Part shown: positions 11,401 through 18,979 of the stretch, piece by piece
How positions within the stretch are numbered: position 1 is the stretch's first letter
How the letters are laid out: the number at the start of each line of letters is the position of its first letter
From: CAZSIA01 sp045126355
GTDB taxonomy: Bacteria; Bacillota_I; Bacilli_A; Acholeplasmatales; Anaeroplasmataceae
NCBI GenBank assembly: GCA_045126355.1
Contig: JBGVOE010000017.1
Location: 1 to 64,000, forward strand
Direction: 5' to 3'
DNA: 64,000 nucleotides
Program-made: the position numbers and the translations under genes
The notes under the pieces: generated by a model
What the model saw: the letters and a program-made list of their open reading frames with translations, nothing else
Told to the model about the DNA's origin: nothing
The model's database searches: none

Positions 11401-12119
11401 AAACTGAGAAAATAATATCTATATATTCTGATAATCTAGAACAATTAGAAGAGTTATATATTTTAGCGTTAGACGAACATTTTGATTATAAAGGTTTGCT
11501 ATTAATTAAAATAATTGAAAAGGATAAATCATTTTGGGAAAAATATACAGATGTGATAAGCAATCTGGAAAATAAAGTAAAATATGATATGAGTGTTTTT
11601 GAAACGATATGGATACAAGAAGACTATAATTATTTTATTGATGTATTGTTTAAAAAGAAGGTTGAAGATAATCCTTTTTATAGTATCAGTATGGATGCCA
11701 AATATATCTTTGCAAGTAGAAATGATACGAAAAATATAGAAGATAAAAAAATAAATTGGATTAAAAACTATATTGAAAAAAATAATGAAGATGTTTCTAA
11801 AATGAAACGAATTTTTGGTGTTATTGATTGTGTGTTTAGAAAACATAAAATGGATTTTATTTTGTTGTATTTAAACTTTAATTCTAATTGTGATGACTTT
11901 ATACAAATATATTTGTTTCACGGTTATAATTCTTGGTCTGGAAGCGAAATACCTTTAATTGACGAGAAAATTAATTTCTTATTAGCATTAGAACAAGAAA
12001 TCAAGGGTGTAAAATTTTTGAAACATAAATTTTATTTAAAAGAAGAAATCAAAAAATTGCAAGAATATAAAAAGAAAGTGAAAATGCAAGAGTATATTGA
12101 AAATGAAGATATTATATAA
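8418..12119 (+). CDS. large STAND-like P-loop ATPase with nuclease-like N-terminus (putative defence protein)
   Basis: A 1233-residue cytoplasmic protein with GGAGG before ATG 8418. Residues 1-140 resemble the restriction-endonuclease-like N-terminus of some large ATPases: a helix with FQKLFDAYLFKKY, then GIPDSY (Asp54), then a strand ILIMYGSWQ where a catalytic nuclease would carry E-x-K, so activity is doubtful. Residues 185-420 form a P-loop domain: Walker A GPSGVGKT (209-216), Walker B CILFIDDAN (Asp262, Asp263) and an arginine in MTVRDYAKSR. The remaining 800 residues are helical, probably a repeat-type sensor. This nuclease-STAND-repeat order is that of antiviral Avs-type proteins, but I assign it by architecture only. 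The gene stands alone. Confidence 0.6.
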   Translation: MSKINKIQQAIKELEGGGFQKLFDAYLFKKYNFSNLQTLGVQVGTNKPTKGIPDSYVVLENGNYILIMYGSWQSNSYQKIKDDISSCFNKSKLKLADSKIQKIICGHSSTNIKIDDIEELKTLFSGVDIELIGIDTLSHDLLLNYQMLAKTYLNIEVDTGQILSVDDFIDSYDKNKTSAPLKMDFLFRDEEQEKIYQSINNNPVLIVTGPSGVGKTRLVLEVCRRFEREGWQILCIKNNGAHLYTDLGYYLSDADNCILFIDDANQTINLEFILDYIINKDKNIRVIMTVRDYAKSRVRQVVNSFFLANELGISPLKNEQIKDILELNFNIKNEHYINAIIRIAKGNPRLAVLAAKVSLEDGYVALQNAVNIFSHYYGNIIEKLEISHSQLIVLFVVSLIGPIKFTDNPYVIEILNIFNIKIDDFVEICLELHAKELVDIFEDNIVKISDQSLSNFIVEYFLYEKKHIKLSKLLDVTFPKFRNKIIYNLKMMLELFYSDDLHNYLSYEINESWESASNDVQNDYLHCFYYFNLEKTLTLIYERITGEYECNLDISQLDFYSKKNYQSITNSNIELLSGLKYSEFYKEAIELLMLYFKKRPDLFMEFYFALTVNFGFDKNSSKYNFKREYEMLEYLWECTKNGSEVNESLLFVHVSAEFLKCSVHRTEPGESNRTFNLVTINFKLDDGLKDIRKFIYEKLGYLYLQGIYTKEIDKILLSYHWDGISDDDSKEFFEYDIEQIECHIFNRIKALSFKQCYILYKLSKISKAFGLTKTSLCNHFANNKEFIIYETLSRNHFKGSSYEEDNVRKKEEITKLIEKYNLNDYDKLFELCKNIAAEVENTWELENSLMILFEIKEVNHAEYLEILDLYLKNGAPLCNNPYRIIRFLFKCLSVKDIKELVEKYDFQSKSKWLSILWEIIPEEKIDINVTSLFEDYIKNECTNIIPSFPEMITFEKFNKLDNEIIVLVSEKLKSCTKDNAWVLRNFFGHGMTCKETEKIISIYSDNLEQLEELYILALDEHFDYKGLLLIKIIEKDKSFWEKYTDVISNLENKVKYDMSVFETIWIQEDYNYFIDVLFKKKVEDNPFYSISMDAKYIFASRNDTKNIEDKKINWIKNYIEKNNEDVSKMKRIFGVIDCVFRKHKMDFILLYLNFNSNCDDFIQIYLFHGYNSWSGSEIPLIDEKINFLLALEQEIKGVKFLKHKFYLKEEIKKLQEYKKKVKMQEYIENEDII

Positions 12120-12233
12120 TTTCACTTTAACTAAGGATGCTGTAAGTGTGAACATGTCTTTATATACGAAAAAACAGTATTAATAAACCTTGGTTTAGTG
12201 CATAAAGATATTTTATAATATACGTGTTCTAGA

Positions 12234-12283
12234 CATGTAGAAAGTGTTTGTTGTTTAGAATTAAAGAAGTAAATAATATTCAT
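12234..12283 (+). repeat. 50-bp direct repeat, copy A
   Basis: It begins CATGTAGAAAGTGTTTGTTG and ends AAATAATATTCAT. It matches copy B at 16579-16628 in 47 of 50 positions by eye, and a shortened copy C lies at 16901-16932. The copies border the block that holds two regulators, a small protein and an ABC exporter. Confidence 0.7.
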
Positions 12284-12350
12284 CATGTAGTTGTTTAAAC
12301 TTAAATAACAGAAATTATCTAAATTCATCTAACAAAAATAAAGTTTAATA

Positions 12351-12377
12351 AATCTACCTTCGTGGTAGGTTTTTTTG
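12351..12377 (+). terminator. terminator downstream of the STAND gene
   Basis: AATCTACC (12351-12358) and GGTAGGTT (12364-12371) form an eight-pair stem with one G-T pair around a TTCGT loop, then a T run to 12377. Confidence 0.75.
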
Positions 12378-12478
12378 TTTTATTTGGCTATAACAATAAA
12401 TACTTCACCTCCCATTAAAGCATTTTATATCAAAAAAAGTAAATTAATATATGATATACTTTTTATGGTGATGAGGAT

Positions 12479-13318
12479 ATGGACACATATAGTATATTAG
12501 AAAAAACTATTAAGTTAATAGAAGATAATTTAGATAATCAAGAACTGAACATTTCCTTTTTATCTAACAATGTGTTTGTTAGTCCCTATCATTTGCAACG
12601 AGTTTTTTACACATTATTTGGTAAAACTATTGGTTCATATATAAGAGAAAGACGTTTAACTGAAGCAGGAACGGATATTAAAAACGGCGAAAAAGTCTCA
12701 TTTGTAGCTTTTAAATATGGATATGAATCACAAGAGTCGTTTACGAGGGCTTTAAAAAAATTTCATGGTGTAAATCCTGGAGTAGCAAAAAAAGGTATTA
12801 TCATATCATGTTTACCAGCAATAAATATGAAAAATATTAAAGAAGGAGAGTTTAATATGGATATTAAAATAGAAAAAGAAAAGGCATTTAGTATTATTGT
12901 AATAACTAAAAAATTTACTGAAGAAACATCTTTTGAAAATGTTCCTAAGTTTTGGGATGAATACTATGAAAAAGGTTATCAAAAAGTAGTGCCACCTATG
13001 CTTGGTATTTGTATTAACAATAACGAAAGTTTGGAGTTTGAATATGGAATAGGTAGTTTAGAAGAGTATTTTAATGAAACACCTGAAGGATTCAAGCAAA
13101 TAAATATACCTGAACATTTATGGGGAAAGTTTTATACTAAAGGAAAAATGCCGGCAGCAATTCAAAAATTATGGAAAGAAGTTGTTGATTGGGTACACAA
13201 TAGTGAGTATGAAATAGCAACTAATTATGATTTTGAGTGTTATTCAGAAGGAGATAGCGATAGTGATGATTATGTAAGTGGAATTTGGGTAGCTTTAAAA
13301 ATAAAAATAAATATGTAA
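12479..13318 (+). CDS. AraC-type regulator with C-terminal GyrI-like ligand domain
   Basis: A 279-residue protein built like Rob/SoxS-type effector-binding regulators. Two helix-turn-helix motifs fill residues 8-105 (ISFLSNNVFVSPYHLQRVF and FVAFKYGYESQESFTRAFK-like with NPG at the end of the second helix). From about residue 125 a GyrI-like small-molecule-binding domain follows, with the family pattern FWDEYYEKGY and a closing IWVALKIK strand. Such proteins often sense drugs or cell stress and switch on exporters. An ABC exporter gene lies 1.25 kb downstream and could be a target, by inference only. GGTGAT stands five bases before the ATG. It is followed by a strong terminator at 13443. Confidence 0.8.
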   Translation: MDTYSILEKTIKLIEDNLDNQELNISFLSNNVFVSPYHLQRVFYTLFGKTIGSYIRERRLTEAGTDIKNGEKVSFVAFKYGYESQESFTRALKKFHGVNPGVAKKGIIISCLPAINMKNIKEGEFNMDIKIEKEKAFSIIVITKKFTEETSFENVPKFWDEYYEKGYQKVVPPMLGICINNNESLEFEYGIGSLEEYFNETPEGFKQINIPEHLWGKFYTKGKMPAAIQKLWKEVVDWVHNSEYEIATNYDFECYSEGDSDSDDYVSGIWVALKIKINM

Positions 13319-13442
13319 CAAATTTAAAAAAACAAATTTAAAATATGGACTCTCATCGAAACACGACATAATATCGTTGGGTGAACTTAGACAATCATCG
13401 TTACATGAAATTAGACAATTTCATCACTATAAGAAATGAATT

Positions 13443-13477
13443 CAGTTGTATACAAAATGTAGACAACTGTTTTTTTA
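13443..13477 (+). terminator. strong intrinsic terminator (copy 1 of a repeated terminator)
   Basis: CAGTTGTATAC pairs with GTAGACAACTG over a five-base loop with one mismatch, followed by eight Ts. The sequence from about 13430 recurs with few changes at 16634-16680. Confidence 0.85.
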
Positions 13478-13594
13478 TTTCTTAAAATTTTATAAAAACA
13501 ACAACTAGATGAAATAATCTTTTTTTTAAAGTGTATGCGATTTTGATATTTTGTTCTTCTAAAAGATATTGTTTTGTACTATAATATTGTTATT

Positions 13595-13642
13595 CAACTA
13601 ATGGTTGTGTAAAATACAACTAATAAGTTATTAAAACAACTA
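13595..13642 (+). promoter_or_regulatory. array of three CAACTA motifs (possible XRE operator)
   Basis: CAACTA occurs at 13595-13600, 13617-13622 and 13637-13642, spaced 22 and 20 bp, or about two helix turns; a fourth lies at 13502-13507. The first forms part of an inverted repeat, CAACTAATGGTTG. Placed 65-110 bases before the XRE gene, they could be its own operator sites. Confidence 0.35.
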
Positions 13643-13706
13643 CTAGTCGGTTAAAAAAGATTTGAAATAATTATAAAATGAAGATATAAAAACGGAGGAA
13701 ATAAAC

Positions 13707-14198
13707 ATGAAAGAAACATTTGGACAAAGAATTGCAAGACTTAGAAAGAATCTAGGACTTAAACAAGATGATATTGCCGAAAAGGTAAATATTAGTGCGC
13801 AAGCGGTTAGTAAATGGGAAAATGATTTATCAGCTCCTGATATATCTACACTTCCAATACTTGCTGATATATTAAATGTATCATTAGATGAATTATTAGG
13901 AAGAGAAGTTGAACAAACTAAAATTATTCCTGAAGAAGAACGTAAAGACATTAATTCAATGTTATTAAAGATGAATATACTTAGCGCTGATGGAGATAAA
14001 GTAAAAGTTAATATTCCACTATCTATTATTAAATTATGTATAGATGCAGGAATGGAACTTCCTAATATTAATGGTAAAGATTCATTAAAAAACATAGACT
14101 TTAATCAAGTGTTTATGTTAATTAATGCTGGTGTTATCGGCAAACTTGTTGAAGTAGAATCAGCTGATGGTGACACAGTATCTATTACAGTAGAATAA
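13707..14198 (+). CDS. XRE-family regulator with C-terminal SADGDKV-type domain
   Basis: A 163-residue protein. Residues 6-62 are a Cro/CI-type helix-turn-helix (RIARLRKNLGLKQDDIAEK followed by AQAVSKWEND), a DNA-binding fold that often controls its own operon. From residue 88 a second domain starts with SADGDKVKVNIPLS and ends with VESADGDTVSITVE. The next gene, one base after this stop, codes for a free-standing protein of the same type, which suggests that the two interact. The downstream ABC exporter probably belongs to the same unit. CGGAGG precedes the start by seven bases. The ligand or signal is unknown. Confidence 0.75.
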   Translation: MKETFGQRIARLRKNLGLKQDDIAEKVNISAQAVSKWENDLSAPDISTLPILADILNVSLDELLGREVEQTKIIPEEERKDINSMLLKMNILSADGDKVKVNIPLSIIKLCIDAGMELPNINGKDSLKNIDFNQVFMLINAGVIGKLVEVESADGDTVSITVE

Positions 14199-14199
14199 T

Positions 14200-14442
14200 A
14201 TGAAAATACATATTAAATCAAATGATGGTTATGGAATAAAACTTTGGTTTCCTACATCATTATTGAAATCAAAATTTATATTAAGGATTTTAAAAAAACA
14301 TGGTGGAATAGATATTGAACCATTGATGAATTTATTACCAAAAATAAATAAAACATTGAAAACATATATAAAACAACACGGACATTTTACTTTAGTTGAT
14401 GTTAGAAGTTCTGACGGAGATAAAGTAATTATAAAAGTTTAA
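14200..14442 (+). CDS. small protein related to the C-terminal domain of the XRE regulator
   Basis: An 80-residue protein of unknown function. It begins MKIHIKSNDGYGIKLWFPTS and ends VDVRSSDGDKVIIKV, the same layout as residues 88-163 of the preceding XRE protein: a strand with S-x-DG, a central helical part, and a closing S-x-DGDKV-x-I strand pair. Its start is one base after the previous stop, so translation is probably coupled. It is rich in Lys and has no signal peptide or membrane segment. It could form a mixed dimer with the regulator or sense the exporter's substrate; this is inference. Confidence 0.65.
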   Translation: MKIHIKSNDGYGIKLWFPTSLLKSKFILRILKKHGGIDIEPLMNLLPKINKTLKTYIKQHGHFTLVDVRSSDGDKVIIKV

Positions 14443-14514
14443 CAAAAGTTATTAAATAGAACTTTAAGTAACTTGATGTTTATAAATATTAAGTAAAAAG
14501 AAATTTTAGAAGAT

Positions 14515-14560
14515 AAATACTTCGAACTCCTTAATGAAGTGTTTAAAGTATTTTTGGAGG
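14515..14560 (+). promoter_or_regulatory. hairpin directly before the exporter ribosome site
   Basis: AAATACTT (14515-14522) can pair with AAGTATTT (14546-14553), and five Ts and the GGAGG ribosome site follow at once. The loop contains ACTCC, which could pair with GGAGG instead. The layout suggests control of read-through or of translation of the ABC exporter. Confidence 0.35.
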
Positions 14561-14568
14561 CGAAATAA

Positions 14569-16257
14569 ATGAATAAACCGGTTAAATCTTATATATACAA
14601 AGGCAATATTTTTAATTTTATTGTTTTGACTTTTACATCTTTATTTCAAACAGCAGCATTAATTATAATTTCGTTAATGTTAGAAAAGATAATGGCTATT
14701 GCGACTGCTAAAGATTTAGAGGCTTTATATGAACAAGGAATAATGTTCTTAGTATTATTTGGATTGAGTGTTTTAATGTATATGCTTATAACATATTTAA
14801 AACCTAAATATCAAAAGAAAGCTATCACACAATATAAAAATAACATATATACTCATATATTAGATAAAAACATCGCTAATTTTAACAAACACAATACCTC
14901 TACATATATCTCAGCCTTAACTAATGATGTTACTAAAATAGAAGAAGATTATTTGTTTTCAGCTTTTGATTTGATAACAAATATTACATTATTTATATGT
15001 ACTATAGTTGTAATGCTTATTTATAGTCCATTATTAACTTTATCTGGTATTATTTTGTCGTTACTTCCTTTTATAGGTGCCATTGTAGTGGGTGGAAAAC
15101 TGGCTTTTCATGAAAAAGAAATTAGTGATCAAAACGCAAGTTTTATGCATTTTATAAAAGATAACTTAATTGGTTTTTCAACTATAAAAGTTTTTAAATC
15201 AGAAGAAAAGATTAAAGAATTATTTATTAAAAATAACAATGTGTTAGAAAGTAAAAAAGCTAGTAAGACAAAAACACTAGCGTTAATGGAGATGGTTCAA
15301 ACAGTATTGAGCTTAGTATCTCAATTTGGTGTATTCTTTATTGGTGCTTATATTTCTATAAAAACAGGAGATATTGCACCATCTGTAATATTACTATTTG
15401 TTCAATTAATGAATTATATTATTAGTCCACTTATGCAAATTCCATCATCACTATCAAAAAGATTAGCTTGTAAGCCTCTTTTTGAAAAGATTAGTGAAAT
15501 AATCCAAAAAGAAAGTGATAATACTCAAGGTGAGGCGATTGATAATATTGATGAAATAACAATATCTAATCTTAGATTTATGTATGATGATAAAGTTATA
15601 TTAAATGATATTACTCATAAATTTGAAAGAAATAAAGCTTATGCAATTGTAGGAACTAGTGGTTCAGGAAAGACTACGTTAATAAATCTATTGTTGGGGA
15701 AATATAATAATTATTCTGGAAACATACATTATAACAATACTGAATTAAGAGAAATATCTATAGATTCTTTATTTGAGGTATCATCATTTGTAGAACAAAA
15801 TGTATTTGTTTTTGATGATTCAATTATAAATAATATTACAATGTATTCAAATGTTGAAGATGAGTTATTAAATGAAGCAATTAATAAATCAGGTTTAGCT
15901 AAATTAATCGAAGAAAAAGGACCTGATTATCATTGTGGAGAAAATGGATGTAATTTAAGTGGTGGTGAAAAACAAAGAATAAGTATTGCAAGAGCTTTGG
16001 TAAAAAAATCTCAACTATTATTACTTGATGAAGCAACAAGTGCTTTAGATAACGAAACGTCTTCGTCTATAACTAATAATTTATTACAAATAGATAATAC
16101 AACAAAAATAATGATTACTCATAGATTAGACGAAGAAATGTTAAGTAAATTTGATGAAATAATTGTTATGAAAAATGGTAATATCGTTGAGTTTGGAACA
16201 TATAAGGAGTTAATTGATAAAAACGCAACATTTAAGTCGTTAGTTGAGCTTAATTAA
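14569..16257 (+). CDS. ABC exporter, fused membrane and ATPase domains
   Basis: A 562-residue half-transporter of the MsbA/LmrA type that would work as a dimer in the cytoplasmic membrane. Residues 1-310 carry about six membrane helices (first near residues 12-40). The ATPase domain from residue 325 has Walker A GTSGSGKTT, signature NLSGGEKQRISIARAL, Walker B LLLLDEATSALD and the H-loop MITHRLD. The substrate cannot be told; export of a lipid, drug or peptide is possible. No peptidase C39 domain is present, so it is not a bacteriocin-processing exporter. GGAGG stands before ATG 14569. It is probably co-expressed with the XRE regulator and the 80-residue protein upstream. Confidence 0.85.
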   Translation: MNKPVKSYIYKGNIFNFIVLTFTSLFQTAALIIISLMLEKIMAIATAKDLEALYEQGIMFLVLFGLSVLMYMLITYLKPKYQKKAITQYKNNIYTHILDKNIANFNKHNTSTYISALTNDVTKIEEDYLFSAFDLITNITLFICTIVVMLIYSPLLTLSGIILSLLPFIGAIVVGGKLAFHEKEISDQNASFMHFIKDNLIGFSTIKVFKSEEKIKELFIKNNNVLESKKASKTKTLALMEMVQTVLSLVSQFGVFFIGAYISIKTGDIAPSVILLFVQLMNYIISPLMQIPSSLSKRLACKPLFEKISEIIQKESDNTQGEAIDNIDEITISNLRFMYDDKVILNDITHKFERNKAYAIVGTSGSGKTTLINLLLGKYNNYSGNIHYNNTELREISIDSLFEVSSFVEQNVFVFDDSIINNITMYSNVEDELLNEAINKSGLAKLIEEKGPDYHCGENGCNLSGGEKQRISIARALVKKSQLLLLDEATSALDNETSSSITNNLLQIDNTTKIMITHRLDEEMLSKFDEIIVMKNGNIVEFGTYKELIDKNATFKSLVELN

Positions 16258-16578
16258 TACATAAAATAATTAGAATTTGCAAAAATTATAGACAAATAAA
16301 TAAAATAAGATACATATGATTTAAGGTGTACATAGATTCAATACTTTATAAGAAAAGTGTGTTATACCAGTAAATATCGGATAACAGTGAATAATAATTT
16401 TCCATACCATCTGTTTATATTATGTGATTAATCGTTCTTGCGAATATATGATATATCAATCTGTTAATTATGCAACCATCTAGGTGTTATTTTAGGTAAT
16501 AGATGAGATAAAATTTGGTCATATGTTAATTATTATATAGCGACCAGTTTTCTCGATGTTAATTATTAAAGTATCCTA

Positions 16579-16628
16579 CATGTAGAAAGTGTTTGTTATT
16601 TAGAATTGAAGAAGTAAATAATATTTAT
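16579..16628 (+). repeat. 50-bp direct repeat, copy B
   Basis: Same orientation as copy A at 12234-12283, with three differences in 50 bases. The repeated terminator follows almost at once. The pair A and B encloses 4.3 kb. Confidence 0.7.
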
Positions 16629-16646
16629 TAATATAAGAAACGAATT

Positions 16647-16680
16647 CAGTTGCATACAAATTGTAGGCAACTGATTTTTT
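16647..16680 (+). terminator. intrinsic terminator, copy 2 of the repeated terminator
   Basis: CAGTTGCATAC pairs with GTAGGCAACTG, and ATTTTTT follows. The upstream ATAAGAAACGAATT matches ATAAGAAATGAATT before the copy at 13443. Confidence 0.8.
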
Positions 16681-16707
16681 ATTATATAATATTTTTGTGG
16701 TTTTTAT

Positions 16708-16869
16708 ATGCATGGAAAGGTTATAATTTTGATTTTATACATAATTTTGAAGAAAATGATTATAAGACTAGGAAACTATTCATCTAGAACAAAAAGTGTT
16801 TACTTAACTGAAGAAGGCATACTAAAAGCAAAAGAATTATTAGAAAAATATAATGTTAAAGAGTTATAG
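16708..16869 (+). pseudogene. remnant of a small gene (LTEEGILKAKELL motif)
   Basis: A 53-codon frame from ATG 16708 to TAG 16867-16869. Its second half reads SRTKSVYLTEEGILKAKELL, a pattern seen at the C-terminus of small winged-helix-like proteins of unknown function, where SVYLTEEG ends the wing. The first 16 residues are hydrophobic and do not look like the start of such a protein, and there is no ribosome site. I read it as the tail of a gene left after deletion. It lies between repeat copies B and C. Confidence 0.4.
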
Positions 16870-16900
16870 ATATAATTTTTCATGGGCTTTCTGATACACG

Positions 16901-16932
16901 TTGAAAGTGTTTGTTAGAAGTAAATAATATTT
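16901..16932 (+). repeat. shortened copy C of the direct repeat
   Basis: TTGAAAGTGTTTGTTA is followed directly by GAAGTAAATAATATTT, the two ends of the 50-bp repeat with about 12 inner bases missing. It marks a third insertion or a deletion product. Confidence 0.55.
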
Positions 16933-17036
16933 TAAATTAGAATTTATAGTTCTCTTATAAAGAGATATAGTTCTAGTGCAAATTATGCATTAATTATATT
17001 ATAATATAGGTGTAATTGTGAGGAGGTTGATTCTAT

Positions 17037-18806
17037 ATGAAAAGAACTTGTGCTTTGTTTATACTTTTTCTTGGTATATTATTGTTTTTAACATCTTGCG
17101 ATCGTTCTTGGATTATAAACGTAGATGGTTATATACTTCATAAAACTGATGATAAATATTATATTGCACAACTACCTGAAACAGTAAGAACTGAAAGTAT
17201 ATATGAAGTGCCAACCCAAATTGGTGAATATGAAATCTATGGATTTGGTTCAGATAGATCGCTAGGTATGTGGGGTGGTACAGAAAACATTAATTTTGGT
17301 TTTATTAGAAAAATTGTTATAAAAAGTCACATTAAGTCAGTTTGTTTATTAACCTCTAATTATTTGTTATTTGAAACAGAACAACCTATATCAGAAATAA
17401 AATGGCATTGTTATATTGATGGTTACACAAATTATTATTTTTTATCGCCGAAAGAAAATATCGATGTTAATTATATAGATAAATCAGACTGTTATGATGG
17501 TATTATTTATGAGATTAAAGATGATGGAAATTATCAAGTTTTATTTAATTATTCTAAGGAATTTACAATTCATAATGAACATAAAAATACTATTGTTGAT
17601 GAAATTGGGGAATATGCTTTTTCTAATTCTAATATTAAAGAAATAACTATTCCTGCTAATATTTCTATAATTAGTGATTGTGCATTTAGAGATTCTTTAT
17701 TAGAAAATGTTGTATTTAATGAAAATATAGTTAAAATTGGAAAATATGCTTTTGATAATTGTCAATTGAAAGAATTAAATCTACCAAATGTAGAATTAGA
17801 AATAGGAAACGGTGCTTTTAAAGGAAATGATATTAAAGAAATAGTTATTCCAGAAAATATTTTATCTTTAGGAAAAGAAGTTTTTCAAAATAACGACATT
17901 GAAAATTTCAAATTTGAAAGTCATAATATTACCGAAATTCCGGATTTTATGTTTTACAGTTGTCCATTAACTGGTAATTTAGATTATGGGGAATACATAA
18001 CTTCAATAGGGGATAATGCATTAAGCTATAGTAAAAGGTATGAATTGATTATTCCTGATACAATTTTATATTTTGGTGATTTAAAATATTGTGATAATTT
18101 AAAAACACTACATTTACCTAATGATAAAATTAGCATTGGAATATTTAAAGATTTGGAGAGTTTAGAGGAGTTACATTTAGGTGGGGCTAAGGATTTGCGT
18201 AGTCTTGAGCAAATGAAATCAGTAGACAACCTAAGACTTATTACTGTAAGTGATGATAATCAATATTTATATACAAAAGATGGTATTTTATATGATAAAA
18301 AAACAGATGCAATAATAAAATGCCCTCCTAAATTAGAAATTGAAAAAATTGAAATAAATGTAAATCCATACAAATATGCTTTTTCTAATAATATTTATAT
18401 TAAAGAAGCAGTTGTTAACTGTGAATTACCAGAAGGTTTATTTTCTAAATGTAGTAGTTTAGAAAAAGTGCAATTAAATAATTCTATTAAAATTATTCCT
18501 AGAGTTACGTTTTTTGCATGTGATAGTTTAAAAGAGATAAATTTAAATAATGTTGTTGAAGTTGGTGATCATGCATTTTATAGCTGTGAATCACTAAATA
18601 AGGTTGATTTATCTAATTGTGAAATAGTTAATGAAAGTGCCTTTGAACAATGTAATTTACATGAAGTGATTTTCACTTCTAAAATAAAAGAAATTAAAGA
18701 GGACGCGTTTATGAGTAATAAAAATTTGAAAAAATGTAATTATTTTAATGCGACAGTTGATAAATATGCATTTTATGATACACCAATATATAAAAAATAC
18801 AAATAA
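17037..18806 (+). CDS. BspA-like leucine-rich-repeat lipoprotein
   Basis: A 589-residue surface lipoprotein. The signal peptide ends in a lipobox, LTSC, with the lipidated Cys at residue 21. From about residue 180 the protein consists of LRR_5 (BspA-type) repeats of 22-24 residues with the pattern I-x-x-x-A-F-x-x-C-x-L-x-x-I-x-L-P, for instance IGKYAFDNCQLKELNLP and VGDHAFYSCESLNKVDL. BspA-type proteins mediate adhesion to host or other cells, so attachment is the likely role. GAGGAGG precedes the ATG by ten bases. TATAAT at 17000-17005 is a possible -10 box. It appears to be a single-gene unit closed by the terminator at 18914. Confidence 0.85.
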   Translation: MKRTCALFILFLGILLFLTSCDRSWIINVDGYILHKTDDKYYIAQLPETVRTESIYEVPTQIGEYEIYGFGSDRSLGMWGGTENINFGFIRKIVIKSHIKSVCLLTSNYLLFETEQPISEIKWHCYIDGYTNYYFLSPKENIDVNYIDKSDCYDGIIYEIKDDGNYQVLFNYSKEFTIHNEHKNTIVDEIGEYAFSNSNIKEITIPANISIISDCAFRDSLLENVVFNENIVKIGKYAFDNCQLKELNLPNVELEIGNGAFKGNDIKEIVIPENILSLGKEVFQNNDIENFKFESHNITEIPDFMFYSCPLTGNLDYGEYITSIGDNALSYSKRYELIIPDTILYFGDLKYCDNLKTLHLPNDKISIGIFKDLESLEELHLGGAKDLRSLEQMKSVDNLRLITVSDDNQYLYTKDGILYDKKTDAIIKCPPKLEIEKIEINVNPYKYAFSNNIYIKEAVVNCELPEGLFSKCSSLEKVQLNNSIKIIPRVTFFACDSLKEINLNNVVEVGDHAFYSCESLNKVDLSNCEIVNESAFEQCNLHEVIFTSKIKEIKEDAFMSNKNLKKCNYFNATVDKYAFYDTPIYKKYK

Positions 18807-18913
18807 ATTCCTGGTTATAAAGTAGTTGTTGTCTATTTCTTTTCTTAGTATACGAGGAGACATTTGAGAGTAATATTATTAAGTTTTATAGATTAAATAA
18901 TAACGGTATAGAG

Positions 18914-18947
18914 GTTGCATACAAAAGTATGCAGCTTTTTCTTTTTG
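18914..18947 (+). terminator. terminator of the LRR lipoprotein gene
   Basis: GTTGCATAC (18914-18922 with flanks) pairs with GTATGCAGC (18927-18935) around AAAA, then a T-rich tract. Confidence 0.8.
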
Positions 18948-18952
18948 AATGA

Positions 18953-18979
18953 AAAAAGAAGGAGAATGTTAACTCCTTC
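18953..18979 (-). terminator. minus-strand-oriented terminator hairpin without a gene
   Basis: GAAGGAG (18958-18964) and CTCCTTC (18973-18979) form a seven-pair stem. The run of As at 18952-18957 becomes Ts on the minus strand, so it would stop leftward transcription. No gene on that strand lies upstream of it. Confidence 0.5.

Larger units (their letters stand above)
12120..12478. other. intergenic stretch with repeat copy A and a terminator
   Basis: No gene seen. It holds copy A of the 50-bp direct repeat (12234-12283), a terminator (12351-12377) and the leader of the following AraC-type gene, with TATACT at 12455-12460 as a possible -10 box. Confidence 0.5.
13319..13706. other. intergenic stretch with terminator and CAACTA motif array
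   Basis: No gene seen. It has a strong terminator (13443-13477) and three CAACTA boxes spaced 20-22 bp apart before the XRE gene. TATAAT at 13580-13585 could be a -10 box without a good -35. TTGAAA (13662) with TATAAA (13685) looks like a promoter but would leave only about 10 bases of leader. Confidence 0.5.
16258..17036. other. 779-base intergenic stretch with repeats and a gene remnant
   Basis: No intact gene. It contains repeat copy B (16579-16628), the second copy of the repeated terminator (16647-16680), a 53-codon remnant (16708-16869), repeat copy C (16901-16932) and a small perfect hairpin TCTCTT/AAGAGA at 16951-16965. The part 16258-16578 shows nothing I recognise. Confidence 0.5.

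Noticed and set aside
11529..11846. Minus-strand frame of 105 codons inside the STAND gene
   Set aside because: Phe/Ile-rich shadow of an AT-rich coding region without ribosome site. Other opposite-strand frames in the lactose, maltodextrin and surface genes were left out for the same reason.
13662..13690. TTGAAA-17-TATAAA as promoter of the XRE gene
   Set aside because: The start of transcription would fall at about 13697, inside or next to the ribosome site, leaving only about ten bases of leader.
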